Of a DNA stretch of 64,000 bases, positions 1 to 8,472 are shown one piece after another. The stretch is from assembly GCF_001746295.1 (NCBI RefSeq), contig NZ_MJAH01000001.1, forward strand, positions 1,097,188 to 1,161,187. The letters run 5' to 3'. The position numbers and the translations under genes are program-made. Below the pieces are notes generated by a model. It had not been told where the DNA came from and made no database searches. It worked only from the letters and a program-made list of their open reading frames with translations. Each line of letters begins with the position of its first letter. Within the stretch, counting starts at the first letter, position 1. This DNA comes from Streptomyces sp. LUP47B. GTDB lineage: Bacteria; Actinomycetota; Actinomycetes; Streptomycetales; Streptomycetaceae.

Positions 1-893
1 CCGGGTCCGTCGGCGGAGTCCCAGGCGTCGGTCCATTCCGTACGGAGCTGGCGCGCGGGTTTCCCGGTCAGCGCACGGGAGCGGACGGTGTCGCCGGAGC
101 CGGCCGCCAGCAGCTTCTCGATCAGCCTGGGCGAGGGCAGTTCGGCCTCTGTGGTGGTCAGCCATATGGAGCCCAGCCACACACCCTGAGCCCCTAGTGC
201 CAGCGCGGCCGCCACCTGCTGCCCGCTGCCTATGCCGCCCGCCGCCAGCACGGGCAGCGGGTCCACGGCGTCGACGACCTCGGGCGTGAGGACCATGGAG
301 GCGATGTCCCCGGTGTGACCGCCGGCCTCGTAGCCCTGGGCGACCACGATGTCGATGCCGCCCTCCTTGTGCTTGAGCGCGTGCCGGGCACTGCCCGCGA
401 GGGCCGCGACGAGGACGTCCTGATCGTGCGCACGGGCCACCACGTCGGCGGGCGGGGAGCCGAGGGCGTTGGCGAGCAGCCGGATCGGATAGTCGAAGGC
501 GACGTCCAGCTGGTTGCGGGCGACCTGCTCCATCCAGCCCGTGATACGCCACCCGGACACCTCGCCCTCCGCGAGTTCGGGCACGCCGTACTTGGCGAGG
601 GTGTCCTTGACGAACTGCCGGTGCCCCTCGGGGATCATGGCCTCGACGTCGGCCTCGGTCACCCCCTCGACCTTCTTGGCGGGCATCACAACGTCCAGGC
701 CGTACGGCTTGCCGTCGACGTGCGCCTCGATCCAGTCGAGGTCGCGTTTGAGTTCGTCGGGGGCCGTGTAACGGACCGCGCCGAGCACTCCGAAACCGCC
801 GGCCCGGCTGATGGCCGCGGCGACGGCGGGGAACGGCGTGAAGCCGAAGACGGCGTGCTCGACTCCCAGTTTCTTGCTCAGCTCCGTCTGCAT
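1..893 (-). CDS. Nitronate monooxygenase (2-nitropropane dioxygenase family), C-terminus cut by window edge
   Basis: FMN-dependent TIM-barrel oxygenase that oxidises alkyl nitronates to carbonyl compounds plus nitrite. About 297 residues are visible, beginning MQTELSKKLGVEHAVFGFTP and running off the left edge. The family's FMN/phosphate-binding features are present: AQGYEAGGHTG around residue 190 and LAAGGIGSGQQVAAALALGA around residue 225. ATG at 893 is the first Met before the conserved start, with a purine-rich GGAGGA about 14 nt upstream. The usual family length is 320-370 aa, so about 40-60 residues are missing. It is tail-to-tail with nothing visible here; the upstream neighbour XRE regulator is on the same strand but separated by about 130 bp. 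Confidence 0.85.
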   Translation of the reverse strand, partial: MQTELSKKLGVEHAVFGFTPFPAVAAAISRAGGFGVLGAVRYTAPDELKRDLDWIEAHVDGKPYGLDVVMPAKKVEGVTEADVEAMIPEGHRQFVKDTLAKYGVPELAEGEVSGWRITGWMEQVARNQLDVAFDYPIRLLANALGSPPADVVARAHDQDVLVAALAGSARHALKHKEGGIDIVVAQGYEAGGHTGDIASMVLTPEVVDAVDPLPVLAAGGIGSGQQVAAALALGAQGVWLGSIWLTTTEAELPSPRLIEKLLAAGSGDTVRSRALTGKPARQLRTEWTDAWDSADGP

Positions 894-1021
894 GGCCGCA
901 GGATGCCGCAGTCCTCCGGACGACGGAAGGGTTTTTCTGATGCTCCGTCAGATTCAGGTCTCCGGATCGGGGCGGACGGGTGAGGGCGTCCAGTTCGCCG
1001 CGTCATCCGGGAACTGACGGC

Positions 1022-1873
1022 TCAGCCGGGAATGTCCAGCCGCTGGGTGCCGACGACCGACAGCAGTCGTAGCGCTTCTTCGGACGGGGAACCGGGCGTG
1101 GCCGTGTAGATCACCACGCGCTGGTCCCGGTCGGCGATGTCCAGGACGTCGCAGTTGACGGCGACCGGGCCGACGACGGGGTGGTCGAAGGTCTTGCGGA
1201 GGGTGGGGCGGGAGGCGACGTCGTGGGCGGCCCACAGCCGGGCGAACTCCTCGCTACCGTCGAGGAGTTCCGCCACCAGGCCGGTCAGCTCGCGATCGTC
1301 GGGATAGCGGGCGGAGGCGGCGCGCAGCTGCTGTACCGAGGACAGTGCGAACTCCTCCCCGTCCGACACCCCGTAGAGTCGCTGGCCCTCCGGGTGTGGG
1401 CCGAGGAAGGCACGCCGGACGAGGTTGCGGTCGCGGCGGGAAAGGGCGGAGAAGTCCTCCATGAGGGCCGCGGCCAGGTCGTTCCAGGCGATGACCTCAT
1501 AGGCGGCCGAGATGACGATCGCGGCGGCCTGCGGCAGCCGGTGCAGCAGGTCGACGATGCTCTGGCGCACCTCGCGGGAGGGGCCCGGCCGCGGGCCCGG
1601 CGGGGTGCCTGCTAGATGGTGGAGGTGGTCGCGTTCGGCGTCCGACAGGCGCAGGGCGCGGGCGACCTGGGCCAGCACCTCGAGGGAGGGGCGGGGTGCG
1701 CGCGACTGCTCCAGCCGGGTGTAGTACTCGGTGGAGATGTACGCCAGCTGCGCCACCTCCTCGCGGCGCAGGCCCGGAGTGCGGCGGCGCGGCCCGGCGG
1801 GCAGGCCCACGTCCGCGGGGGTGATGCGCTCGCGTCGGCTGCGCAGGAAGTCGGCCAGTTCTCGTCGGTCCAC
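1022..1873 (-). CDS. XRE-type helix-turn-helix regulator with MmyB-like ligand-binding domain
   Basis: 283 aa. The N-terminal HTH (about residues 5-70) contains the family string TPGLRREEVAQLAYIS followed by YYTRLEQ. The C-terminal two thirds is the MmyB-like ligand-binding domain, with the typical VIAWNDLAAALM and hydrophobic VNCDVLDI segments. GTG at 1873 is chosen because the HTH begins right after it (VDRRELADFLRSRRERI); no ATG lies near, and the open frame upstream only continues through a repeat region. It is divergent from an SDR gene 87 bp away, with a 21-bp palindrome between them. MmyB-like regulators in actinomycetes are often paired with SDR genes, so it probably controls that SDR and itself. 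The ligand is unknown. Confidence 0.85.
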   Translation of the reverse strand: MDRRELADFLRSRRERITPADVGLPAGPRRRTPGLRREEVAQLAYISTEYYTRLEQSRAPRPSLEVLAQVARALRLSDAERDHLHHLAGTPPGPRPGPSREVRQSIVDLLHRLPQAAAIVISAAYEVIAWNDLAAALMEDFSALSRRDRNLVRRAFLGPHPEGQRLYGVSDGEEFALSSVQQLRAASARYPDDRELTGLVAELLDGSEEFARLWAAHDVASRPTLRKTFDHPVVGPVAVNCDVLDIADRDQRVVIYTATPGSPSEEALRLLSVVGTQRLDIPG

Positions 1874-1906
1874 CTGCCCAGTGTGCGCGGGTTCGGGGGC
1901 GCCCAG

Positions 1907-1927
1907 CCAGGTACCACTGGTGCCTGG
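1907..1927. promoter_or_regulatory. Palindromic operator candidate between XRE regulator and SDR
   Basis: Ten-base arms CCAGGTACCA and TGGTGCCTGG flank a single central C, with one mismatch. It lies in the 87-bp divergent gap, 33 bp from the regulator's GTG and 33 bp from the SDR's ATG, so it is placed to act on both promoters. The assignment to the XRE protein is inferred from position. Confidence 0.6.
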
Positions 1928-1960
1928 ATGAGGATCGTGGCCAGGGGGAGGCTCGTCGGC

Positions 1961-2737
1961 ATGACCAACACCACGATCACACCCCTGCTCGCCGACAAGG
2001 TCGCTTTCGTCACCGGTGCCGGACGTGGCATCGGCGCGGCGGCCGCACGGCTGTTCGCCCAGGAGGGCGCCCGCGTGCTGCTCGCCGCCCGCACCGAAAC
2101 CCAGCTCAAGGCCGTGACCGAGGAGATCCGGGCGGCGGGCGGCACCGCCGACTACGTCCTCTGTGACCTGGCCGACCCGACGAGCGTCCAGGCCGCCGTG
2201 GACCGGGCCGTCGAGCTGTACGGCAGGCTGGACATCGCCTTCAACAACGGTGCGACCAGCCAGCAGCCCGGCCCGATGGACCAGCTGTCCGAGGCCGACT
2301 TCGACCACGTCATCTCCGTCAACCTCAAGGGCCCCTGGCTGGCGATGAACGCCGAGATCGCCGCGATCCGGGCCACCGCGGGCACCGGCGCGATCGTCAA
2401 CAACTCCAGCGTCGGCAGCCTGATGGCCAACCCCTGGCTGCCCGCGTACGGCGCCGCGAAGCGTGCGGTCAACAGCCTGACCGCGTCGGCCGCCGCCACC
2501 TACGGCCCGGAAGGCATCCGCGTCAACGCCATCGCCCCGGGCACCACGCTGACCGAGATGATCGACGAATGGGAGACGAACTCCCCGGGCATCGTCGAGC
2601 AGCTCGTCGCGCAGACACCGCTGGGCCGAGGCGCCGACCCGTCCGAGATCGCCGAGGCCGCCGCCTGGCTCCTCAGCGACCGGGCCTCGTACGTCACCGG
2701 AGTGGTACTCCAGGTCGACGGCGGCAGCCGGGCGTGA
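1961..2737 (+). CDS. Short-chain dehydrogenase/reductase (SDR), classical type
   Basis: 258 aa Rossmann-fold NAD(P)-dependent oxidoreductase. The cofactor motif TGAGRGIG is near residue 17, FNNGA takes the place of NNAG, the catalytic Ser lies in NNSSVGS, and YGAAK supplies Tyr and Lys. The C-terminus ends VVLQVDGGSRA, the usual end of FabG-like SDRs. ATG at 1961 is preceded at good distance by GGGGGAGG (1944-1951); an in-frame ATG at 1928 lies within the palindrome region and is less likely. The 3' end is the first unit of a four-copy tandem repeat extending downstream. Substrate unknown; probably controlled by the divergent XRE regulator. Confidence 0.9.
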   Translation: MTNTTITPLLADKVAFVTGAGRGIGAAAARLFAQEGARVLLAARTETQLKAVTEEIRAAGGTADYVLCDLADPTSVQAAVDRAVELYGRLDIAFNNGATSQQPGPMDQLSEADFDHVISVNLKGPWLAMNAEIAAIRATAGTGAIVNNSSVGSLMANPWLPAYGAAKRAVNSLTASAAATYGPEGIRVNAIAPGTTLTEMIDEWETNSPGIVEQLVAQTPLGRGADPSEIAEAAAWLLSDRASYVTGVVLQVDGGSRA

Positions 2738-3384
2738 GAGGCGGGCACCGCGGCGGGACACGGCAGCCCGTCCGAGGGGGAGCCGCACCCGAGCGGCGCA
2801 CGGCCACCGGCCCTGAAGGCAGGCACGCACACGAGCGAGACACGCAGCCGGGCCGTAGTACTCCAGCTCGACGGCGGCAGCCGGACGTGAGGGGCGGGCA
2901 CCGCGGCGAGACACGGCCACCGGTCCGAGAGCAGGCGCACTCGAACGGCGCACGGCAACCGGCCTGAGACAGTCGCGCGCACACGAGCGGGACACGCAGC
3001 CGGGCTGTAGTGCTCCGGGTCGACGGCTGCAGCCGGACGTGAGGGGCGGGCACCGCGGTGGGACACCGCAGCCCGTCCGAGGGGGAGCCGCACCCGAGCG
3101 GCGCACGGCAACCGGCCCTGAAGGCAGGCACGCACACGAGCGGGACACGCGGCCGGGCCGTGGTACTCCGGGTCGACGGCGGCAGCCGGACGTGAGGGGT
3201 GGTCGCCGCGGCGGGGCACGACGGCCGACCTGAAGGGAGCCGCACCCGAGCGGCGCACGGCAACCGCCCGAGGGCAAGCGCCCTGAAAACGGGACGCGGC
3301 AGCCGAGCCCGAAGGGCACGCGCACTCAAGCGGCACACGGCAGCCGGCCTGAAGACAGGCACACCCGAGCAGCGCACGGCAGCC
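2702..3384. repeat. Tandem repeat, period 152-153 bp, built from the SDR 3' end
   Basis: Units begin at 2702, 2855, 3007 and 3160. Each starts with a version of GTGGTACTCC-AGGTCGACGG, which in the first unit encodes the last residues of the SDR (VVLQVDGGSRA-stop). About 115 bp follow, carrying GGGGCGGGCACCGCGG, GAGCCGCACCCGAGCGGCGC and GGCAGGCACGCACACGAGCG-like blocks. After about 3313 only degenerate pieces remain. There is no plausible gene: frames are open on several phases only because the DNA is so GC-rich. It fills the whole gap to the convergent neighbour. Confidence 0.8.
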
Positions 3385-3403
3385 GGGCCTGAAAGACAGG
3401 CCC
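3385..3403. terminator. Hairpin between convergent genes
   Basis: GGGCCTG, loop AAAGA, CAGGCCC: a perfect 7-bp stem just past the stop of the minus-strand oxidoreductase and at the end of the repeat tract. It probably terminates transcription from at least one side. Confidence 0.55.
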
Positions 3404-3418
3404 CGCGGCCAGTGCATG

Positions 3419-4990
3419 TCAGGCTCCGAGTTCCTCCAGTACGGCCATCGCCGCGTTGTGACCCGGCACGCCGCTCACCCCGCCGCCGCGCACGGCGCCC
3501 GCCCCGCACAGCAGCACGTTCGTGTGCCGGGTCTCCACGCCCCAGCGGCCGGTGCCCTCCTGGGTGTACGGCCAGGACAGTTCCCGGTGGAAGATGTTGC
3601 CGCCGGGCAGCCGCAGGTCCCGTTCCAGGTCGAGCGGGGTCTTGGCCTCGATGCAGGGCCGGCCGTCCGCGTCCGTGGCCAGGCAGTCGGCCAGCGGCTC
3701 GGCGAGGTGGGCGTCGAGCTGGGCGAGGGTCGACTTGAGGAGTTCCTCGCGTACGGCGTCGTTGTCCCGGTCGAAGAGCCGGGCGGGGGTGTGCAAGCCG
3801 AACAGGGTGAGGGTGTGATAGCCCTGCTCGACGAGGTCAGGGCCGAGGATCGTCGGGTCGGTCAGGGAGTGGCAGTAGATCTCGGACGGCGGCGCGGTGG
3901 GCAGCCGGCCGGCGGCGGCCTCGGCGTGGGCGGTGGCCAGCTCCTGGTAGCCCTCGGCGATGTGGAAGGTGCCGGAGAACGCCTCGCGCGGGTCCACCTC
4001 GTTGTCGCGCAGTCGCGGGAGGCGCTTGAGCAGCATGTTGACCTTGAGCTGGGCGCCCTCGGCGGGCGTGGTCGGCTGGTCGCCGGTGAGCACGGCGAGT
4101 TGCTGCGGTGAGGCGTTGACCAGGACGTGCCGGGCCGCGACGCTGCCCTCTCCGGCGGCCGTGCGATAGGTGATCTCCGCCGCGCTGCCGTCCGTGTCGA
4201 TCCGTACGGCCTCGTGCCCGGTGGCGAGAACCGCGCCCGCGTCCCGTGCCGCCGTGGCGAGAGCGTCGGTGAGGGCGCCCATGCCGCCGACGGGGACGTC
4301 CCAGGCTCCGGTCCCGCCGCCGATCACGTGGTAGAGGAAGCAGCGGTTCTGCTTGAGGGAGGGGTCGTGGGCGTCGGCGAAGGTGCCGATGAGCGCGTCG
4401 GTCAGGACGACACCCCGGACCAGGTCATCGGCGAAACGATCCTCCACGGCCACGCCGATCGGCTCCTCGAACAGGACCCGCCACGCCTCCTCGTCGTCCA
4501 CCCGCAGGCGCAGTTCGTCCCGGGTGGGCAGCGGCTCGGTGAGGGTGGGGAAGATCCGCTGCGCGACGCGGCCCGTCATGTCGTAGAACCGCTGCCAGGC
4601 CTGGTACTCGCGTTCGCCGCCGGTGAGCCGGGCGAAGGCCTCCCTGGTGCGGCGCTCGCCGCCGCCGACGAGCAGACCGGTCGGCCTGCCGTCGCGTTCC
4701 ACGGGGGTGTACGACGAGACGTTGCGCGTGCGGACGCGGAAGTCCAGGCCGAGGTCGCGGACGATCTTCCTGGGCAGCAGGCTGACCAGATACGAGTAGC
4801 GCGACAGCCGGGCGTCCACCCCCGAGAACGGCCGGGTGGAAACCGCCGCGCCCCCGGTGTTCCCGAGCCGCTCGAGCACCAGTACGGACCGCCCGGCCCG
4901 GGCCAGATAGGCGGCGGCGACCAGTCCGTTGTGGCCCCCGCCGACGATGACGGCGTCGTAACTGCGGTGGAGTCCCTCGTGTGCAGGCAT
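3419..4990 (-). CDS. Phytoene-dehydrogenase-like FAD/NAD(P) oxidoreductase
   Basis: 523 aa, typical length for the CrtI/FAD-dependent amine-oxidase superfamily. The N-terminal dinucleotide fold VIVGGGHNGLVAA lies near residue 13, and the second glycine-rich strand GNTGGAAVSTRPFSG follows. The C-terminus carries the FAD-contacting VLLCGAGAVRGGGVSGVPGH. ATG at 4990 (MPAHEGLHRS) is chosen because it sits 12 residues before the Rossmann strand; an upstream in-frame ATG at 5050 would add a non-conserved leader. No carotenoid genes are nearby, so a carotenoid role should not be assumed; many Streptomyces members are uncharacterised. It is followed by the convergent repeat tract. Confidence 0.85.
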   Translation of the reverse strand: MPAHEGLHRSYDAVIVGGGHNGLVAAAYLARAGRSVLVLERLGNTGGAAVSTRPFSGVDARLSRYSYLVSLLPRKIVRDLGLDFRVRTRNVSSYTPVERDGRPTGLLVGGGERRTREAFARLTGGEREYQAWQRFYDMTGRVAQRIFPTLTEPLPTRDELRLRVDDEEAWRVLFEEPIGVAVEDRFADDLVRGVVLTDALIGTFADAHDPSLKQNRCFLYHVIGGGTGAWDVPVGGMGALTDALATAARDAGAVLATGHEAVRIDTDGSAAEITYRTAAGEGSVAARHVLVNASPQQLAVLTGDQPTTPAEGAQLKVNMLLKRLPRLRDNEVDPREAFSGTFHIAEGYQELATAHAEAAAGRLPTAPPSEIYCHSLTDPTILGPDLVEQGYHTLTLFGLHTPARLFDRDNDAVREELLKSTLAQLDAHLAEPLADCLATDADGRPCIEAKTPLDLERDLRLPGGNIFHRELSWPYTQEGTGRWGVETRHTNVLLCGAGAVRGGGVSGVPGHNAAMAVLEELGA

Positions 4991-5062
4991 GGTTCTTCGT
5001 AACACGTGGTGATCTAGGTCGGCCAGAGGTGGACCGCAGCCGGCCCACAACCCCGGCCCCGG

Positions 5063-7312
5063 TCACTGTGCTCCCGACGCCCGCTGCTGCCGCAGCACCG
5101 CCACCCGGCGGTACAGCTCCACCGCCTCCGCGCCCCGCCCCAGCTGCTCCAGGCAGTGGGCCTCGTCATTGCGGCTGGCGAGGGTGTCGGGGTGGTCGGC
5201 GCCGAGGACGCGTTCGCGGGCGGTGGCCACCTTGCGGTACTCCGTGAGGGCGTCCGCCCAGCGGCCCAGCCAGCCCAGGCCCACGGCGACCTCGCGGCGG
5301 CTGACCAGGGTGTCCGGGTGTTCGGCCCCGAGGACTCGTTCGCGGATCGCGCACACGTCACGGGACTCGGCGAGGGCTTCTTCCCAGCGGCCGAGGCGGC
5401 CGAGGTTGACACCGAGGCCGTGCCGGGCGCGCAGGGTCTCGGGGTGGGCGGGCCCGTGGACGCGGGTGCGGTCCTCGACGAGGTCGCGGTAGAGCTGGAG
5501 GGCGTCCGCGCTGCGGCCGAGGCGCCCGAGGCTGATGCCGACCTCGTAGCGGGCGGCGAGGGTGTCGGGGTGGTCGGGGCCGAGCGCCTGGGCGCGGGCT
5601 TCGGCGACCTCGTGGTAGGTCTGCAGGGCCTCCCCCCAGCGCCCCAACTGGCCTAGTGCGTAGGCGACTTCGTAGCGGGTGACCAGGGTGTCGGGGTGGT
5701 GGGGGCCAAGCACCCGGGTGCGGGCCGCGGCCACCTCGCAGGCCATGCGGTACGAGTCCTCCAGGCGGCCGAGCCTGCTGAGGTTGAAGGCGAGGTTGTG
5801 GCGGCAGCGGAGGGTGTCGGGGTGGTCGGGGCCCATACCGCGTTCCCGTGCGGTGAGCACCGAGTTGTAGACCTGGTGGGCGTCGAAGTGGCGGCCCAGC
5901 TGGCCGAGGACGTACGCCATTTCCTGGCGGGCGGCGAGGGTGTCGGGGTGATCGGCGCCCAGGGCGCGGGTCCTGGTCGCGGCCACGTGCTTGTACTCGC
6001 GCAGGGCGTCGGCGGCGCGGCCGGTGCGGCTGAGGGTGAAGGCGATTTCGTAGCGGCTGGCGAGGGTGTCGGGGTGGTCGGGGCCGAGCAGGTGCTCGCG
6101 CTCGGCGGCGACCGCGCGGTGCACTTCGCCGGCCTCGGCCCAGCGGCCCAGGCGACCGAGGCTGAGTCCCGCGTTGTGCCGTCCGGCGAGTGCCGCGAGT
6201 GCCTGCGCGGAGGGCACGGGCGGCTCGTCCGGCACGGGTTCCTGGGTGCGGCCGGTGGTGGGGCGGGCGATCCACTCGCCGGTGAGGCCGGCCCCGGCGT
6301 CGGGGGGTGTGGTGACGAGGCCGGCGCCGGTGGCCTTGTGGCCGGTGGTCATGCCACGGGTCCAGGACGGCAGCCGGGTCTCGCGGGGGCGGGCGGGCTC
6401 GGCGGACTCCGGCGGCCGGAAGTCGGGCCGCGGGGTCACGACGGTGGGCACGTAAGCCGGGGTGGTGCGGCCCAGGGTGATCCGGCGGCCCAGCTCACGT
6501 GCGTCGTGCGGGCGCTGTTCGGGCTGTTTGGCCAGCAGGTCGAGGATGACCCTCTCGAGGTACTCCGGGAGTTCGGCGCGGTGGCTGCGCGGCGGCCGGG
6601 GTGGGGTGTCGCGGTGGCCGACGAGGATCGCCCACGCGTCCTCCAGGTCGAACGGCGGTGCGCCGGTGGCGATCTCGTACAGCACACATCCCAGGGAGTA
6701 CAGGTCGCTGCGCTGGTCGACCTCGGAACCCCCTATCTGCTCCGGTGACATGTAGTGCGGGGTGCCCATCGCGATGCCGGTGCCGGTCAGCCGGGAGGTG
6801 AAGTCGACGTCGTGGCCGAGGCGGGCGATGCCGAAGTCGCAGATCTTCACCGTGCCGTCGGTGAGCCGGACGATGTTCGCGGGCTTCAGGTCCCGGTGCA
6901 CGATGCCCTGCTGGTGGGTGTAGGCGAGGGCGGCGGCGACCTGGTCGGCGATCTCGACGACGTCCGCGACGGGCAGCGGGTGCTGTTTGTTGTCGTCGAG
7001 GAGCTGGCTGAGGTTGCGGCCGTCCAGGAGCTCCATCACCAGGTAGAGGACGCCGTCGGACTCGCCGAAGTCATGGACGACCGTTATGCCGCGGTGGCTG
7101 AGGGCGGCGGCCACGCGCGCCTCACGCCGGAACCGCTCTCTCAGGACCCTGGTGAAGTTCTGGTCGTGGTGCCCGCCCAGCGGCTTGAGACACTTCACGG
7201 CGACATGGCGGCCCAGCGACTCGTCGCGCGCCCGCCACACCTCGCCCATGCCGCCGCGCCCGATCAGATCGAGCAGCCGGTACCGACCCTGGATGAGCCT
7301 GCTGTCCCCCAT
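5063..7312 (-). CDS. Soluble serine/threonine protein kinase with C-terminal tetratricopeptide repeats
   Basis: 749 aa. The Hanks-type kinase domain (about 11-275) has GRGGMGEV at 18-25, catalytic-pair Lys40, HRDLKPAN at 139-146 and DFG at 159-161. A Pro-rich linker (about 290-380) leads to roughly eight TPR units of about 42 residues, each with a repeated LGxDHPDTL signature (TPR_10/12 type). There is no membrane segment or PASTA domain, so the protein should be cytosolic and use the TPRs to hold partners. ATG at 7312 starts the sequence MGDSRLIQGRYRLL, the usual beginning in Streptomyces kinases; the AGGAG next to it is too close to be an ideal ribosome site. An MpaB-like gene lies 61 bp upstream on the same strand. 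Confidence 0.9.
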   Translation of the reverse strand: MGDSRLIQGRYRLLDLIGRGGMGEVWRARDESLGRHVAVKCLKPLGGHHDQNFTRVLRERFRREARVAAALSHRGITVVHDFGESDGVLYLVMELLDGRNLSQLLDDNKQHPLPVADVVEIADQVAAALAYTHQQGIVHRDLKPANIVRLTDGTVKICDFGIARLGHDVDFTSRLTGTGIAMGTPHYMSPEQIGGSEVDQRSDLYSLGCVLYEIATGAPPFDLEDAWAILVGHRDTPPRPPRSHRAELPEYLERVILDLLAKQPEQRPHDARELGRRITLGRTTPAYVPTVVTPRPDFRPPESAEPARPRETRLPSWTRGMTTGHKATGAGLVTTPPDAGAGLTGEWIARPTTGRTQEPVPDEPPVPSAQALAALAGRHNAGLSLGRLGRWAEAGEVHRAVAAEREHLLGPDHPDTLASRYEIAFTLSRTGRAADALREYKHVAATRTRALGADHPDTLAARQEMAYVLGQLGRHFDAHQVYNSVLTARERGMGPDHPDTLRCRHNLAFNLSRLGRLEDSYRMACEVAAARTRVLGPHHPDTLVTRYEVAYALGQLGRWGEALQTYHEVAEARAQALGPDHPDTLAARYEVGISLGRLGRSADALQLYRDLVEDRTRVHGPAHPETLRARHGLGVNLGRLGRWEEALAESRDVCAIRERVLGAEHPDTLVSRREVAVGLGWLGRWADALTEYRKVATARERVLGADHPDTLASRNDEAHCLEQLGRGAEAVELYRRVAVLRQQRASGAQ

Positions 7313-7373
7313 CTCCTGCGACCGCCCCCGTAAAGTTCGCCCCGCCCTCCCCTGTCTCGCCCAGTATGGCGAC

Positions 7374-8258
7374 CTATCGTCCGAGTTTGTACGGGGCGGG
7401 GCGGGAGCCCGGTCCGAGGCGGGCCATGGCGCGCAGGATGTGTTTGGGCGGGAGTTGCCAGCGCAGACGTGCGGGAACACAGCGCAGCAGGGTGCCGGTG
7501 GCGCGCAACTGGCGGGTGACGGTGGTGGGTTCGGGCGCTTTCCTGCCGTACAGCTCGTGGGCGTACGGCGGCAGCGCGGCGTACGCCAGCTGCGCCACGC
7601 GCCGCCACAGCAGCTCACGCGCCGGGACGAGGAGGGGGTGCGTCGGCGGGCGGAGGAGGAAGTCGTCCACTTCGCGGGACTCGGGCGTGGCGGCGAGTTC
7701 GGGGAGCATCTTCTCGAAGTAGGCGGCCATCTCCGACCGGCTCGCCGGTACGGCGTCGGGGTCCAGGCCCACCAGGCGGGCGCTGACCCGGTGTTCGGAT
7801 ATATAGCGGTCCGCCTGTTCGTCGGTGAGGCGGAAGCCGGAGCGGCGGGCGACCTGGAGGTAGGAGTCGATCTCGGCGCAGTGCACCCACAGCAGGAGTC
7901 CGGGTTCGTCGACGCCGTAGCGCTCACCGATGACGGGGTCGGTCGCCCCGAGCATGCTGTGGATCTTCCGGACCCTGGCGCCTGCCTTCTCGGCGGCCTC
8001 CGTGGTGCCGTAGGTCGTCGTGCCGACGAAGTTGGCGGTGCGCATCAGCCGGCCCCAGGCTTCGCGCCGGAAGTCGGAGTTCTGCATGACCCCCCGCAGG
8101 GCGCGCGGATGCAGGGCCTGGAGGTAGAGCGCGCGGATGCCGGCGACCCACATCATCGGGTCGCCGTGGATCTGCCAGGTCACCGACTCCGGGGTGAACA
8201 GCCCGGGATCGCCGGCCTCGAAGCCGGCCGTGCCTGCCGTACGTCCAGGTGTGATCAC
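7374..8258 (-). CDS. MpaB-like oxygenase-family protein (DUF2236)
   Basis: 294 aa. Family features visible: TWQIHGDPMMWVAGIRALYL near the N-terminus, LHPRALRGVMQNS, and RTANFVGTTTYGT followed by HSMLGATDPV, the region of the conserved His/Arg cluster that binds haem in latex-clearing-protein and MpaB relatives. LLLWVHCAEIDSYL follows. The start is GTG (8258). Members are often annotated oxygenase MpaB family; the substrate is unknown here. It is the upstream gene on the same strand as the TPR kinase, with a 61-bp gap, so co-transcription is possible. Confidence 0.8.
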   Translation of the reverse strand: MITPGRTAGTAGFEAGDPGLFTPESVTWQIHGDPMMWVAGIRALYLQALHPRALRGVMQNSDFRREAWGRLMRTANFVGTTTYGTTEAAEKAGARVRKIHSMLGATDPVIGERYGVDEPGLLLWVHCAEIDSYLQVARRSGFRLTDEQADRYISEHRVSARLVGLDPDAVPASRSEMAAYFEKMLPELAATPESREVDDFLLRPPTHPLLVPARELLWRRVAQLAYAALPPYAHELYGRKAPEPTTVTRQLRATGTLLRCVPARLRWQLPPKHILRAMARLGPGSRPAPYKLGR

Positions 8259-8472
8259 GGCCTCCCACCTGTCTCCAGAGCATCACGCCGATCCCCGAAC
8301 CCGAGGTCACTCCGGATCGTTCCCAGAACGCCGCTGGGTCATTCCCTTGTCACCGGCGATCACGATGCCGGCCCCCGGCGGACTCACTGCCATCAGGGCC
8401 CCCTGGCGGCTCGAGGTCGCGAAACCGATCCGAGCGCCAACGGGCCCTGTCCCCGCCGCGTCGAGCGCCGTG

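Noticed and set aside
1022..3509. Very long minus-strand open frames through the repeat tract (hundreds of residues rich in Arg, Pro, Ala, Cys)
   Set aside because: Composition is repetitive and frame-independent, produced by the GC-rich 153-bp repeat; only the part after the GTG at 1873 shows a real protein family.
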